Source: an uncultured Eubacterium sp. (GTDB lineage: Bacteria > Bacillota > Clostridia > Lachnospirales > Lachnospiraceae). Taken from it: DNA of 64,000 bases. Positions within the stretch are counted from its first letter, which is position 1. Every line of letters starts with the position of its first letter. Position numbers and translations under genes: made by a program. The notes under the pieces were generated by a model, which worked only from the letters and a program-made list of their open reading frames with translations, ran no database searches and was not told the origin of the DNA. The stretch spans positions 62,001 through 126,000 of the forward strand of contig CAJUTM010000007.1 of NCBI GenBank assembly GCA_910589595.1. The letters run 5' to 3'. Positions 34,622 through 43,410 of this stretch are shown piece by piece.

Positions 34622-34660
34622 AGAGCTACACCGGTTACCAAAAGAGAGAAGAGGATAGCT

Positions 34661-35458
34661 ATGAAATTGTATCTGGATATATTTTTCCTTGTCAATCTGG
34701 GAATGAATTTCGTGATTTTAATGGCAGAGAGCTTTTTTCAAAATCGAAAGATTGCATTGAAGCGCCTTACACTGACAGCAGCTTTCGGAGCCGGAGCTGC
34801 TTGTCTTTGTGTGGTGGCGGGACTTCATCGGGTTCCGGTATTACTAATTGTCTGTTATGCACTAATGAGTATTGTACTTGTGCGAATGGCCTTTGGAAAA
34901 ACAACGATAGGGACGTGGGTGAGAAATGTAGTGTTTTTTTACACGATTGCTTTTTTGCTTGGAGGCATTCTCGTCCAAGTAAAAGAATTGTTTTCGTTCT
35001 CTCTCTCCGGTGTTGTTGTTTTGGGATTGGCTGGTATTTTTTTGCTGCTTCTCCGCTGGATTTTACCGAAATGGAGAAGATGGCAGAGCGCTGCCGGAGT
35101 ATACCGTCGGGTGCGCCTGTATTATCAGGGAAACGAGGCAGCCGGTAATGCTCTCTGGGATACGGGCAACCGCTTGCAGGAGCCGTTTACCGGAGAACCC
35201 GTAATGCTGGGAGAGCGCAAGTTTCTCTCGCGATTGTGGAAAAAGGGAGAAGAGCCGGTTTTGCGTATTATTCCTTTTCATTCGGTTGGCAGGGAGACGG
35301 GACTGCTTCATGTGTTTCAGGCAGATTATATAGAGGTGGAAAAGGAAAATGAGTGGTGTCGGGTAGAGAACCCGTGGGTGGCAATATGCGATTACTATCT
35401 TTCGGCGGATGGTGAGTATGAGATGATATTGCATCCGGATATGTTACAAGAAGAATGA
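34661..35458 (+). CDS. spoIIGA: Sporulation sigma-E processing aspartic protease
   Basis: The 265-aa membrane protease removes the pro-sequence of sigma-E in the mother cell after septation. Residues 1-135 hold five hydrophobic helices (YLDIFFLVNLGMNFVILMAE to LGLAGIFLLLLRWILP). The C-terminal half is the pepsin-like domain with the catalytic Asp167 in ALWDTGNRLQEPFTGEPV. The ATG at 34661 has GAGG 8 nt upstream; earlier in-frame starts would add an unlikely hydrophilic leader. It is 18 nt before sigE, the standard arrangement. Confidence 0.95.
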   Translation: MKLYLDIFFLVNLGMNFVILMAESFFQNRKIALKRLTLTAAFGAGAACLCVVAGLHRVPVLLIVCYALMSIVLVRMAFGKTTIGTWVRNVVFFYTIAFLLGGILVQVKELFSFSLSGVVVLGLAGIFLLLLRWILPKWRRWQSAAGVYRRVRLYYQGNEAAGNALWDTGNRLQEPFTGEPVMLGERKFLSRLWKKGEEPVLRIIPFHSVGRETGLLHVFQADYIEVEKENEWCRVENPWVAICDYYLSADGEYEMILHPDMLQEE

Positions 35459-35476
35459 ACAAAGGGAGGAACAAAA

Positions 35477-36223
35477 ATGTTATTACGAATTTCTATGCCG
35501 GGTCAGTTTCAATTTCGAATGATACAGGACTGGAGAAGCGTGCTATTTCATCAGGGAGGAGATATTCATTATATCGGCGGGGCGGAAATTTTGCCGGCGC
35601 CGCTGGAGCCGCAGGAGGAAGCCGCCTGCATTGAGGCTTTAGTCTGTGAGGAAAATGAAACGGCGCGCAATAAACTGGTCGAACACAATCTGCGTCTTGT
35701 CGTTTACATAGCTAAAAAATTTGACAATACGGGCGTGGGCGTTGAGGATTTAATATCGATTGGAACGATAGGCTTAATGAAAGCAATCAATACGTTTAAT
35801 CCGGGGAAGAATATTAAGCTGGCGACATATGCGTCCCGCTGCATAGAAAATGAAATACTGATGTACTTACGGCGTAACAACAAAACGAAACTGGAAGTTT
35901 CGATTGACGAACCGCTCAATGTCGACTGGGACGGCAATGAGTTGTTGTTATCCGATATTCTGGGGACAAGTGAAGATGTCATTTACCGTGATTTGGAAAG
36001 GGAGGTAGACTGCAAATTATTGCGAAAGGCGCTGGAGACGCTTAGCGACAGGGAGCAGACGATAATCCGCCTGCGTTTCGGAATCGATAATCAGCAGGAA
36101 AAGGAATTGACACAGAAAGAAGTGGCGGATTTGCTCGGTATTTCCCAAAGTTATATTTCCCGTCTGGAAAAGAAGATTATGAAGCGTCTGAAAAAGGAAA
36201 TTCTCCGCATGGAGGGGCAGTAG
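35477..36223 (+). CDS. sigE: RNA polymerase sporulation sigma factor E
   Basis: The 248-aa mother-cell sigma factor starts with a pro-sequence of about 25-30 residues (MLLRISMPGQFQFRMIQDW) expected to be removed by SpoIIGA. Region 2 is ENETARNKLVEHNLRLVVYIAKKFDNTG with DLISIGTIGLMKAINTFNP and KLATYASRCIENEILMYLRR; region 4 has the helix-turn-helix LTQKEVADLLGISQSYISRLEKKIMKRL. GGGAGG precedes the ATG. sigG, normally the next gene, is 24 kb away on the other strand. Confidence 0.97.
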   Translation: MLLRISMPGQFQFRMIQDWRSVLFHQGGDIHYIGGAEILPAPLEPQEEAACIEALVCEENETARNKLVEHNLRLVVYIAKKFDNTGVGVEDLISIGTIGLMKAINTFNPGKNIKLATYASRCIENEILMYLRRNNKTKLEVSIDEPLNVDWDGNELLLSDILGTSEDVIYRDLEREVDCKLLRKALETLSDREQTIIRLRFGIDNQQEKELTQKEVADLLGISQSYISRLEKKIMKRLKKEILRMEGQ

Positions 36224-36247
36224 GAGAGCGGCTGCCCCGGATTTGAC

Positions 36248-36275
36248 TTGTCATCGTCAGGCTATTTGTTATAAT
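36248..36275 (+). promoter_or_regulatory. Promoter of the aminoglycoside-phosphotransferase-like gene
   Basis: TTGTCA (36248-36253) and TATAAT (36270-36275) are 16 bp apart, 29 bp before the GTG start. Confidence 0.6.
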
Positions 36276-36303
36276 AGGGGAAAAAGAGGATGGATGTGAG
36301 AAT

Positions 36304-36993
36304 GTGTTTTTGCCGGAAAAGATAAAGTATTTAATTGCAGAGGAAGATTATACGGAAGATGATATTGGGATGTCTGCTTCTTCTGTGCTGATTTATGAAA
36401 ATAAAGTTCTGAAAATACAGGAATATAATGAAGAGGCCGAAAATGAATGTGTTATGATGAAATATTTGCAAGATAAGCTGCCGGTTCCGACTGTTTATGC
36501 CCACGAGATTTGTGATGGCAAATCTTATCTGTTAATGAGTAAATGCGGGGGTCAGATGTCGTGTAGTCCGGCGTATATGTCAGACTCTCTGCTGCTTTGT
36601 AAGCTGCTCGCGGACGGTCTGAAAAGGCTGTGGAGTGTCGATGTTGCCGATTGTCCCTCGAATCAATGTCTGTCCCACAAGCTTATGCAGGCAAAATATA
36701 ATATCGAAAATCTTGTTGATTTAGATAATGTAGAGCCGGATACATTTGGTGAGGGTGGATTTAAAAATCCCGCGGAATTGTTGGCGTGGCTCTGCGACAA
36801 TGCTCCCACAGAGGAGCTGGCGCTGTCCCACGGAGATTATTGTCTTCCCAATCTTTTCGGCGTACGCGACAAGATATCCGGTTTTATTGATTTAGGAAAA
36901 ACCGGAATAGCGGATAAGTGGTGCGATATAGCGCTATGTTACCGCAGTCTGCGGCACAATTACAGTGGGAAATACAACACTTCCGTCAGCTAA
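36304..36993 (+). CDS. APH(3')-family aminoglycoside phosphotransferase-like protein, shortened at the C-terminus
   Basis: The 229-aa protein has a kinase-like N-lobe (SSVLIYENKVLKIQEYNEEAENECVMMKYL), the catalytic loop LSHGDYCLPNLFGV (corresponding to HGDxxxxN of APH(3')) and the metal Asp in SGFIDLGKTGIADKWCDIALCYRSL. After LRHNY the family normally has about 30 more residues closing the C-lobe; here the sequence ends KYNTSVS. The start is GTG 36304. The loss may reduce or abolish activity; resistance cannot be claimed. Many relatives in gut Clostridia are unproven for drug substrates. It is the first gene of the 36-60 kb inserted segment. Confidence 0.75.
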   Translation: MFLPEKIKYLIAEEDYTEDDIGMSASSVLIYENKVLKIQEYNEEAENECVMMKYLQDKLPVPTVYAHEICDGKSYLLMSKCGGQMSCSPAYMSDSLLLCKLLADGLKRLWSVDVADCPSNQCLSHKLMQAKYNIENLVDLDNVEPDTFGEGGFKNPAELLAWLCDNAPTEELALSHGDYCLPNLFGVRDKISGFIDLGKTGIADKWCDIALCYRSLRHNYSGKYNTSVS

Positions 36994-37059
36994 TAAAATT
37001 GCTTGAAGATTCATATGAAATGGCGTATAATGGTGACGTTACAAAGGAAGTGGTTATGA

Positions 37060-37296
37060 GTGAACAAAAAAATATATAATGACGTTATGAGTGGAAAAAG
37101 TGATAATAATATCCGGTTTTCTGATTTTAGAAATTCAATTCTTTCTTTTGGATTTTCAGAAAGAATACGTGGCGATCATCATATTTACAAAAGAAATGAT
37201 ATAATTGAAAGAATCGTTGTACAACCACTGGGAAACAAAGCAAAACCATATCAGGTAAAGCAAGTGCGAATTTTATTAAAAAAGTATGGACTGTAA
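37060..37296 (+). CDS. hicA: HicA family mRNA interferase toxin
   Basis: The 78-aa protein has the HicA double-stranded-RNA-binding-like fold: FSDFRNSILSFGFSERIRGDHHIYKRNDI with the catalytic His in GDHHIY (the family has GSHHIF), then VVQPLGNKAKPYQVKQVRILLKKYGL. HicA cleaves mRNA in a translation-independent manner. The N-terminus (KKIYNDVMSGKSDNNI) matches the longer HicA version. GTG 37060 has AAGGAAG about 10 nt before it. It is followed after 12 nt by its antitoxin. Confidence 0.93.
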   Translation: MNKKIYNDVMSGKSDNNIRFSDFRNSILSFGFSERIRGDHHIYKRNDIIERIVVQPLGNKAKPYQVKQVRILLKKYGL

Positions 37297-37308
37297 GGAG
37301 GGCTGACA

Positions 37309-37521
37309 GTGAAAAAATATTCTATGATTATGTCGTGGTCGGAAGAGGATCAGGCGTATATAATATCTGTTCCTGAGCTCCCCGGATGTATGGCAGATGG
37401 GAAAACACCGGAAGAAGCTGTAAGAAATGCAGAAGAGGTTATTGAATTATGGATAGAATCGGCGAGAGAAGACGGTGAGGAGATTCCTGAGCCAAAATTT
37501 TTTAATTCTGTATCAGTATAG
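37309..37521 (+). CDS. hicB: HicB family antitoxin
   Basis: The 70-aa protein has the partial RNase-H fold of HicB: YSMIMSWSEEDQAYIISVPELPGCMADGKTPEEAVRNAEEVIELWIESAREDGEEIPEP. It would bind and neutralise the upstream HicA. The C-terminal DNA-binding domain found in many HicB proteins is absent, so autoregulation may be lacking or indirect. TAAGGAGG precedes the GTG start. Confidence 0.93.
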   Translation: MKKYSMIMSWSEEDQAYIISVPELPGCMADGKTPEEAVRNAEEVIELWIESAREDGEEIPEPKFFNSVSV

Positions 37522-37548
37522 AGCGGCTACAGCGATTGGAACTGACGA

Positions 37549-37577
37549 AAGGGGCGAAAATGACACCCCTCTGTTTT
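37549..37577 (+). terminator. Probable hicAB terminator
   Basis: AGGGG (37550-37554) pairs with CCCCT (37566-37570) and is followed by CTGTTTTTTA. Confidence 0.5.
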
Positions 37578-37629
37578 TTACAATATTACTTTACTTATAT
37601 GGTCGGTTTTTATTCCCAGTCCGGCCTTT

Positions 37630-38037
37630 TTACTTTGTAATCTTCAGTTTCTTCAGCAAAGTCTTATTAATTTTACCATTTACGGCGATACATTTTTTGC
37701 GCTGGTACTTTTTGATTGCCCGTTTTGTCTTTGTTCCGCAATGGCCGTCTGCCCTGCCGCATTTATAGCCGAGTTTGTTGAGCTTCCGCTGTACTTTTCG
37801 TATGGTAGAAGTGTTATAGTATTTTGAATTGCTTTTTGTGCCGGCAGAAGTGGAATAAGGGCATACTCCGTTTGTGTGCAGATGCGGGCCCATGCCGTGG
37901 TCATAATGATGACTTCCGGAGGAGCTGCTGCGACTGGAACTGTGATGTCTCCCGTGGCCGTGTGCGGACACAACAAGTGGAGAAAATGATAAGCACAGGC
38001 ACAAGAAGATGATTTGGGTTGTTCTGATAAATTTCAT
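37630..38037 (-). CDS. Secreted His-rich protein with YHYH-like and peptidoglycan-binding-like segments
   Basis: The 135-aa protein has a signal peptide (MKFIRTTQIIFLCLCLSFSPLVVSA), then a His/Ser-rich part (HGHGRHHSSSRSSSSGSHHYDHGMGPHLHTNGVCPYS) resembling YHYH domains, which may bind metal. The C-terminal 65 residues (IRKVQRKLNKLGYKCGRADGHCGTKTKRAIKKYQRKK) match PG_binding_1. The start is ATG 38037 with AGGAGG before it; the open frame continues upstream but lacks a ribosome site. A role in cell-wall metal binding is only a guess. Its promoter region is occupied by a MITE-like repeat. Confidence 0.8.
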   Translation of the reverse strand: MKFIRTTQIIFLCLCLSFSPLVVSAHGHGRHHSSSRSSSSGSHHYDHGMGPHLHTNGVCPYSTSAGTKSNSKYYNTSTIRKVQRKLNKLGYKCGRADGHCGTKTKRAIKKYQRKKCIAVNGKINKTLLKKLKITK

Positions 38038-38111
38038 AAATAAAACCTCCTGATTTTTAATGGCAAAGTTTTCATTGTTGCAGCCAATGCGCTTTGCCCA
38101 TTTTGATTTTA

Positions 38112-38316
38112 ATGATGTTGGGGTCAAAAGGTATTTTGCCCCCAACAAATGATGCGAATTGCTTCGTTGTTTCACAACTCCCGCAATTCTTCAAACATTC
38201 GAAATCCGCCGATTTACTGCGTAAATCGCTACTTTCTCATGTTTGGCGGGTCTCAAGGTCACATGCCGTATCATACAAGCATGAACGGCATTTTGACCTT
38301 TTGACCCTGACATCAT
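38112..38316. mobile_element. 205-bp MITE-like element with 21-bp inverted ends
   Basis: The left end ATGATGTTGGGGTCAAAAGGT (38112-38132) and the inverted right end (38296-38316) match at 19 of 21 bases. Inside are several hairpins: GATTTAC-TGC-GTAAATC (38211-38227), GAATTGC/GCAATTC (38156-38162 with 38183-38189) and a stem formed within the left end. There is no reading frame of note. I recall very similar sequences in other Lachnospiraceae genomes, consistent with a non-autonomous dispersed element, but this was not searched. It accounts for most of the 388-bp gap at 38038-38425. Confidence 0.75.
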
Positions 38317-38388
38317 GTTATCTTGTTACATTTACAGAATAGCATTGCGTTTTTTTTAAGTTATCATAAAAATGTAAAAGAGTTGTTA

Positions 38389-38406
38389 AAATCTGAAATC
38401 AGATTT
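38389..38406 (-). terminator. Possible terminator of the GH43 gene
   Basis: AAATCTG and CAGATTT form a 7-bp hairpin with a 4-nt loop 20 bp beyond the stop codon on the minus strand, followed there by TTAACAACTCTTTTAC. The T-tract is weak. Confidence 0.35.
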
Positions 38407-38425
38407 GTGCCCTTTAATTTTCTTC

Positions 38426-39988
38426 TTATAAATTCTCATATGTAAAATAATCAAAATAGGCGCAGGTTTCGGATGGCTTTCCGTTTGAGGTTGCATAGAG
38501 TCCAATCGTGTTACCGACAAAACCGCCGGCAACGTCAGTGCTGAGCATACGTGCGTCCACGTGGTCAGCCAGCGTGTCAAAAGTTTCGGAACCGGTGCTG
38601 TACAGAAAAGCTAAATCCTGTTCGTTCTGCGTTATGCGCAGTTGTATGGTGTTAAAGGAAGCATCCAAAAGTTTTTCGGCGATGACTTCCGTTTTGTCGT
38701 TATAAGTTTTTAAAACGCACAGCGATGTCTTACTTTCGCGTGTTCCAACAAGAAGCTGGTAATTATAGGACTGGCTTTGATAAATAGCCAGACCAGCCTG
38801 CTCGTTGTCCGCAGCCGGCTCAAAGGTAAGCGACGTCCCGGCGAGGAAATTAAAAGACTGCTGTCTGCGGCACAGATAAGACGGAGCGCCGGTAGAAGAG
38901 AGTAAATCAGGGGAAAGCTTCATCTGCAAATATCCCGCTTTAGCGGTTGTCGAGTAGTTTTCCTGCTGCGGATTGCGCAAATAGAGGAAATGCATCGGTA
39001 TTTTGCCGTCGTCAAAATCTTCTCTTGCCGGCACCGGCCATTCGTCGTCAGCCGGAAGATTTGGAGCGGTAAACGTTTCTTCCAGAATACCTTTCGCCGG
39101 ATTTACGACCGGCCATCCGTCTTCCCATATGAAAGGAACTAAAAAAGTTTCCCTTCCGAGATTGCGGTAATAGCCGCCGCAGATTCGCGATGCCAGACAT
39201 ACCATCCACCATTCTCCGTTTTGTGTCTCCACGATATCCGGATGGCCGACATTCACAATCGGGTAATAGTATCCCAGATGACGGTGTGTTAAAATCGGGT
39301 TTCCTTTATAGCCTTCGAACGGCTCTGTCAGACTTTTGCTGCGGGCAATTGATACCGCGTGGTGATGTCCGGTGCCGGCTTCGGAAATCAAAAGATAGTA
39401 CCATCCGTCTTTTTTGTAAATATGCGGGCCCTCCGCCCACTCAACGCCGCGAAGCGCGCCGTGCCATGCGGGATAGCTCTCGCCGGTCAGCTTCATCGTC
39501 TGCAAATCAAGCTCCTGTATATAAATCTCGTTGTCGCCGTAATAGCGCGCGCCCTCCCGACGGTCCTGTGTTCCGCAATAGTAGCACTTTCCGTCATCAT
39601 CAAAAAACAGCGATGGGTCAATGCCTGCGGAGCCGAGAGGATATGGGTCTGACCACGGGCCGGCGGGATCTGTTGCCGTTACGATAAAATTGCCCAGAGA
39701 GCTGGAAACATTAGTCGTAATCATATAAAAAGTACCATCGTGATAGCGCAGCGTGGGAGCAAAAATGCCGCGGCTTGTTTCTATATTTTGTAAAGGCAGT
39801 TGTTCCTTTCTATCCAGTATATTACCAATCTGCTTCCAGTGTACCAAATCTTTACTGTGAAAGATAGGCACCCCCGGCCAGTAAGCAAATGTCGAGGTGA
39901 CAAGATAATAATCGTCCTCTACACGGCAGATGGACGGGTCCGGATAAAAACCGGAAAGAATCGGGTTTGTGTAAATGTTTTCGCTCAT
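38426..39988 (-). CDS. GH43 family beta-xylosidase / arabinofuranosidase
   Basis: The 520-aa cytoplasmic glycosidase has a GH43 five-bladed propeller with the three acidic residues Asp17 (FYPDPSI), Asp124 (SAGIDPSLFF) and Glu186 (WAEGPHIYKK). From about residue 335 a C-terminal beta-sandwich follows (DEWPVPAREDFDDGKI ... ETCAYFDYFTYENL), as in GH43_12-like and similar two-domain xylosidases. No signal peptide exists, so it acts on imported oligosaccharides. AAGGAGGC is about 8 nt before the ATG at 39988. It is transcribed divergently from the transport operon and shares its 278-bp promoter region, which suggests common control. Confidence 0.92.
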   Translation of the reverse strand: MSENIYTNPILSGFYPDPSICRVEDDYYLVTSTFAYWPGVPIFHSKDLVHWKQIGNILDRKEQLPLQNIETSRGIFAPTLRYHDGTFYMITTNVSSSLGNFIVTATDPAGPWSDPYPLGSAGIDPSLFFDDDGKCYYCGTQDRREGARYYGDNEIYIQELDLQTMKLTGESYPAWHGALRGVEWAEGPHIYKKDGWYYLLISEAGTGHHHAVSIARSKSLTEPFEGYKGNPILTHRHLGYYYPIVNVGHPDIVETQNGEWWMVCLASRICGGYYRNLGRETFLVPFIWEDGWPVVNPAKGILEETFTAPNLPADDEWPVPAREDFDDGKIPMHFLYLRNPQQENYSTTAKAGYLQMKLSPDLLSSTGAPSYLCRRQQSFNFLAGTSLTFEPAADNEQAGLAIYQSQSYNYQLLVGTRESKTSLCVLKTYNDKTEVIAEKLLDASFNTIQLRITQNEQDLAFLYSTGSETFDTLADHVDARMLSTDVAGGFVGNTIGLYATSNGKPSETCAYFDYFTYENL

Positions 39989-40024
39989 CAGAAAAGCCTC
40001 CTTATCGTTACAATACTTAAATCA

Positions 40025-40053
40025 ATTCTAACATAACTCATAAAAAATGTGAA
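40025..40053 (-). promoter_or_regulatory. Sigma-A promoter of the GH43 gene
   Basis: On the minus strand TTCACA (40048-40053) and TAGAAT (40025-40030) are 17 bp apart. Confidence 0.6.
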
Positions 40054-40122
40054 TAGGAAACGTAAAAGGAAAAACGACGCTTTTTTATTGGCAAATTTCA
40101 TAAAAATTGATATCGAAAACTA

Positions 40123-40151
40123 TGGACATGTAACAAAAATAGTGATATAAT
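40123..40151 (+). promoter_or_regulatory. Sigma-A promoter of the xylan transport operon
   Basis: TGGACA (40123-40128) and TATAAT (40146-40151) are 17 bp apart, the -10 being preceded by TGA. It lies 116 bp before the first gene, leaving an untranslated leader of about 109 nt. No clear catabolite-repression (cre) site was identified in the shared promoter region. Confidence 0.65.
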
Positions 40152-40266
40152 TTATATAAAACTGTATACATATTATACAAAAAAACAATCATGCAGTCTG
40201 CTGGAGGATAATATTCTTTGGCAATATGCATAAAAAGAGAAACAATGAAAGGAGATTGCGACAGCT

Positions 40267-43200
40267 ATGTCAAAGTTGATGAAGAAAAAAGGCTTACGGA
40301 CGTTCCTGATAATAGTGCTTGTAATTATTGCGTTTGTGCTATTTTTTAAGTTAAAGGGAACTTCTGCGAGCGACAACTCCGACAAGTATGCGGGTGTGGA
40401 TTTTGCGTCTATGAGCAACGAATATCAGCGAAGCGGTCAGTACAGTGATTACGTTGCCAACCGCTCAGAAGCCAATACGCCGATGGATGCTGAGCACAAA
40501 GTGGACATTTTTGATTATGACAAAGAAAAGAGCAAAGATGTCAGTGTCCGCGATGATGTAGGTCCAGAAAGTGACAAAGCGAAAGCGGTACAGATTAAAG
40601 AGGGAGGGGCTGCTGTTTACAACGTTAAGGTTGATAAGGCGGGCTACTACAATTTGCGGGTAGTTTATTACCCTTCGTCCGGAGAAGAAGATGACCGTGG
40701 TATTGCGATTGAGACCAAAGTTGAGCTTTACAATAAGAAAACCAATCAATTCGAGCCTCCATTTAACGGCGCGGAGGGTATTGATTTCGGACGGGTATAT
40801 ACGAATGAGGGCAAACCGACAAAGGATAATCAGGGGAATGAGATTCGTCCGTCGCAGATAGAAGACCCGACGAGAGAATGGATAGAGTCTTATTTCGAAG
40901 ACGCAACGGGATATGAAATGGAGCCGTATTACTTCTATTTTGAAGAGGGCGAGAACACAATCCGCCTGACCGGCGTCAATGAAAAGCTGATTATGAAAGA
41001 ATTTGCTATTGTCAATAAGCCGAAAGTACCTTCTTATGAAGAGTATGCTAATGAAAATAAAGGCAAAACAAATAATGTCAAAGCCGGATATGTGAAGAAG
41101 ATTCAGGGAGAGAAATCCGACAGACGTTCTTCACCGTCTCTGTATGCAACGTATGACCGCACATCGGGTGATACGGAGTATGAAGATGAAAACGGCGATA
41201 TTACACAGCACAATACGGAGCATCAGGTTCTGGATGTAATCGGCGGCACCCAGTGGAAAGTAGCCGGCGACTGGATTGAGTGGAGCACGGAAGTAGAAGA
41301 AGAGGGCGACTATGTCATCGGCATTAAAGGGCGTCAGGGTTACAATCGTGGATACATAGCGAACCGCTCGCTACTGATTGACGGTAAAGTGCCTTTTCAG
41401 GAAGTTTCTCAGATTCAGTTTACATATAGTAACACATGGCAGATGCTCTGCCTGCAAAATGAAAAAGGGGAAGCGTATAAGTTCCACCTGACGGCAGGTA
41501 AGCACAAAATACGGATGAAGATTACATTAGGAAAGCTCGGCGAATATCTGTCGCAGCTCTCGGAAAGTGTATACCGTATGAATCAGTACTACCGTCAGAT
41601 TTTGGTATTGACGGGTACTGAGCCGGATGAGTTCCGTGACTATCAGATTGAGAAAGTTTATCCGGCAATTATTGAGGCGATGGACGAGGAATCCAAACGC
41701 CTGTACAAACTGGTAGACGACGTTGCTGCCTATACCGGTGAAAAAGGCGGCGAGATATCTGTGGCACAGACGTTGGCGGCACAGATGGAAACGTTTGTGG
41801 ACAGACCGGATAAAATCCCGCAGACGCTTGCTAATTATAAAGAGAATGTAAGTTCGCTTGGAACTTCCATCAATAACCTGAGCACAGCGTCGATGGATAT
41901 TGATTATATTGTTCTGGCGGCAGACCAGAAAGACATTCCGGAAGTGAATGAAAGCAGTTTCGACCGGATACTGCATGAGTGTACATTGTTTATCAATTCA
42001 TTCCGTACCGATTCTTCCGCTCTCGGTAATGTATATAATTCCGATGACCCGGATGTAATCGACGTATGGATTACTGCCGGACGTGACCAGAGTACTATTT
42101 TGAAAAACATGGTTGACCAGCAGTTCACTCCTAAGTCGAAAGAATTATATGGTAAGGAAATTAAAGTAAACGTCAAACTGATTGACGCGGCGGCGTCCGC
42201 CAATACAGTAACAAACTCAACAGCTGCAGTAAATGCTATGCTGCCGGCAGTTATGTCCGGTAACGGTCCGGATGTGGCGCTTTGTATCTCACAGACGGAG
42301 CCGGTAAACTATGCATTGCGAAGCGCGACGATTGACCTCACGCAATTTCCGGATTACAAGGAAGTGCTGTCCGAGTATCAGCCGAGCGCCTATGAGAGTT
42401 ACTGGCTGACGGATAAGACGGGACATACGGGACTGTATGGACTTCCAGAGACGGAAAACTATAACGTGTTGTTCTACCGTACGGATATTATGAATGAGCT
42501 CGGAATTGATGCGACACAGATTAACACATGGGATGACGTGTTAAAGATTATTCCGGCGCTTCAGAAAAACAGTATGTCGTTTGCTATCCCTTCGGTAGAG
42601 CGTAAGATTAATAATGCTTCCAATCCTGACCTTGCAAACTACTATGCGCAGTTAGTACAGCGTGGCGGAGATTTGTACCGTGATGAGGGAATTGAGACGA
42701 TGATTGGAACTCAGCAGGGAATTTCGGCATTTGAGTTCTATACGAAGCTGTTTACGAATTATAAATTAGTAAAACAATACGATTTTGCCAATCGTTTCCG
42801 AAGCGGCGAGATGCCAATCGGTGTGGCCGATTACAGCACGTTTAATACGTTATCGGTATTTGCTCCTGAGATTAAAGGTCTTTGGAATTTCGGACTTGTT
42901 CCGGGTGTAAAACGGGAAGATGGAACGCTTAACCGTTCGGTTCAGAGTTGGGGAACTGCTTCCATGATGCTTCGCGGCGCAGAAGTCCGCAATAAAAAAG
43001 ATATCGCATGGAGTTTCCTCAAATGGTGGGCAAGTTCGGAGACACAGGCTACTTATGCAAGAGAATTAGAGGCTGTTATGGGGGCTGCCGCACGTTATGC
43101 GACAGCAAACAAAAACACGTTCAAGACATTGTCATGGAGTGCAAAAGAGTCTGAGGCGTTAGAAGAACAGCATAAATGGGCGTTTGGTATTCGTCAGGTT

Positions 43201-43395
43201 GCCGGCGGTTACTATACGGAGCGCCATATTACAAACGCTATCCGTAAGGTTATGAATAATAATGATGATCCGCGTGAAACACTGCTGGATTATGTTATTA
43301 CGATTAATAAAGAGCTCTCGAACAAGCGTGAAGAGTTTGGATTAAAGACGCTGGAACAAGAGAAGAAAGAAAACAAAGATAAAAAAGAAGAATAA
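40267..43395 (+). CDS. Giant membrane-anchored solute-binding protein with carbohydrate-binding-like domains
   Basis: This 1042-aa protein is about twice the usual size of a sugar-binding protein. Residues 8-29 form an uncleaved anchor helix (LRTFLIIVLVIIAFVLFFKLKG) with no lipobox. Two beta-rich, CBM-like segments follow (about 95-260, VYNVKVDKAGYYNLRVVYYPSSGEE; about 320-425, WKVAGDWIEWSTEVEEEGDYVIGIKGR). A helical region runs from about 430 to 570. The type-1 extracellular solute-binding fold occupies the rest (MLPAVMSGNGPDVALCISQTE, GLYGLPETENYNVLFYRTDIMNELGI). The tail is Lys/Glu rich. CAATGAAAGGAG precedes the ATG. It opens the operon and is followed by two permeases. Confidence 0.85.
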   Translation: MSKLMKKKGLRTFLIIVLVIIAFVLFFKLKGTSASDNSDKYAGVDFASMSNEYQRSGQYSDYVANRSEANTPMDAEHKVDIFDYDKEKSKDVSVRDDVGPESDKAKAVQIKEGGAAVYNVKVDKAGYYNLRVVYYPSSGEEDDRGIAIETKVELYNKKTNQFEPPFNGAEGIDFGRVYTNEGKPTKDNQGNEIRPSQIEDPTREWIESYFEDATGYEMEPYYFYFEEGENTIRLTGVNEKLIMKEFAIVNKPKVPSYEEYANENKGKTNNVKAGYVKKIQGEKSDRRSSPSLYATYDRTSGDTEYEDENGDITQHNTEHQVLDVIGGTQWKVAGDWIEWSTEVEEEGDYVIGIKGRQGYNRGYIANRSLLIDGKVPFQEVSQIQFTYSNTWQMLCLQNEKGEAYKFHLTAGKHKIRMKITLGKLGEYLSQLSESVYRMNQYYRQILVLTGTEPDEFRDYQIEKVYPAIIEAMDEESKRLYKLVDDVAAYTGEKGGEISVAQTLAAQMETFVDRPDKIPQTLANYKENVSSLGTSINNLSTASMDIDYIVLAADQKDIPEVNESSFDRILHECTLFINSFRTDSSALGNVYNSDDPDVIDVWITAGRDQSTILKNMVDQQFTPKSKELYGKEIKVNVKLIDAAASANTVTNSTAAVNAMLPAVMSGNGPDVALCISQTEPVNYALRSATIDLTQFPDYKEVLSEYQPSAYESYWLTDKTGHTGLYGLPETENYNVLFYRTDIMNELGIDATQINTWDDVLKIIPALQKNSMSFAIPSVERKINNASNPDLANYYAQLVQRGGDLYRDEGIETMIGTQQGISAFEFYTKLFTNYKLVKQYDFANRFRSGEMPIGVADYSTFNTLSVFAPEIKGLWNFGLVPGVKREDGTLNRSVQSWGTASMMLRGAEVRNKKDIAWSFLKWWASSETQATYARELEAVMGAAARYATANKNTFKTLSWSAKESEALEEQHKWAFGIRQVAGGYYTERHITNAIRKVMNNNDDPRETLLDYVITINKELSNKREEFGLKTLEQEKKENKDKKEE

Positions 43396-43410
43396 GAGAG
43401 GAGTGAAGAA

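Noticed and set aside
37022..37060. A continuation of the aminoglycoside-kinase-like protein in another frame
   Set aside because: Neither alternative frame after 36993 restores the expected C-terminal family sequence, so a simple frameshift is not supported.
38112..38316. A CRISPR array or tandem repeat
   Set aside because: The repeats are inverted, occur once each and there are no spacers or cas genes.
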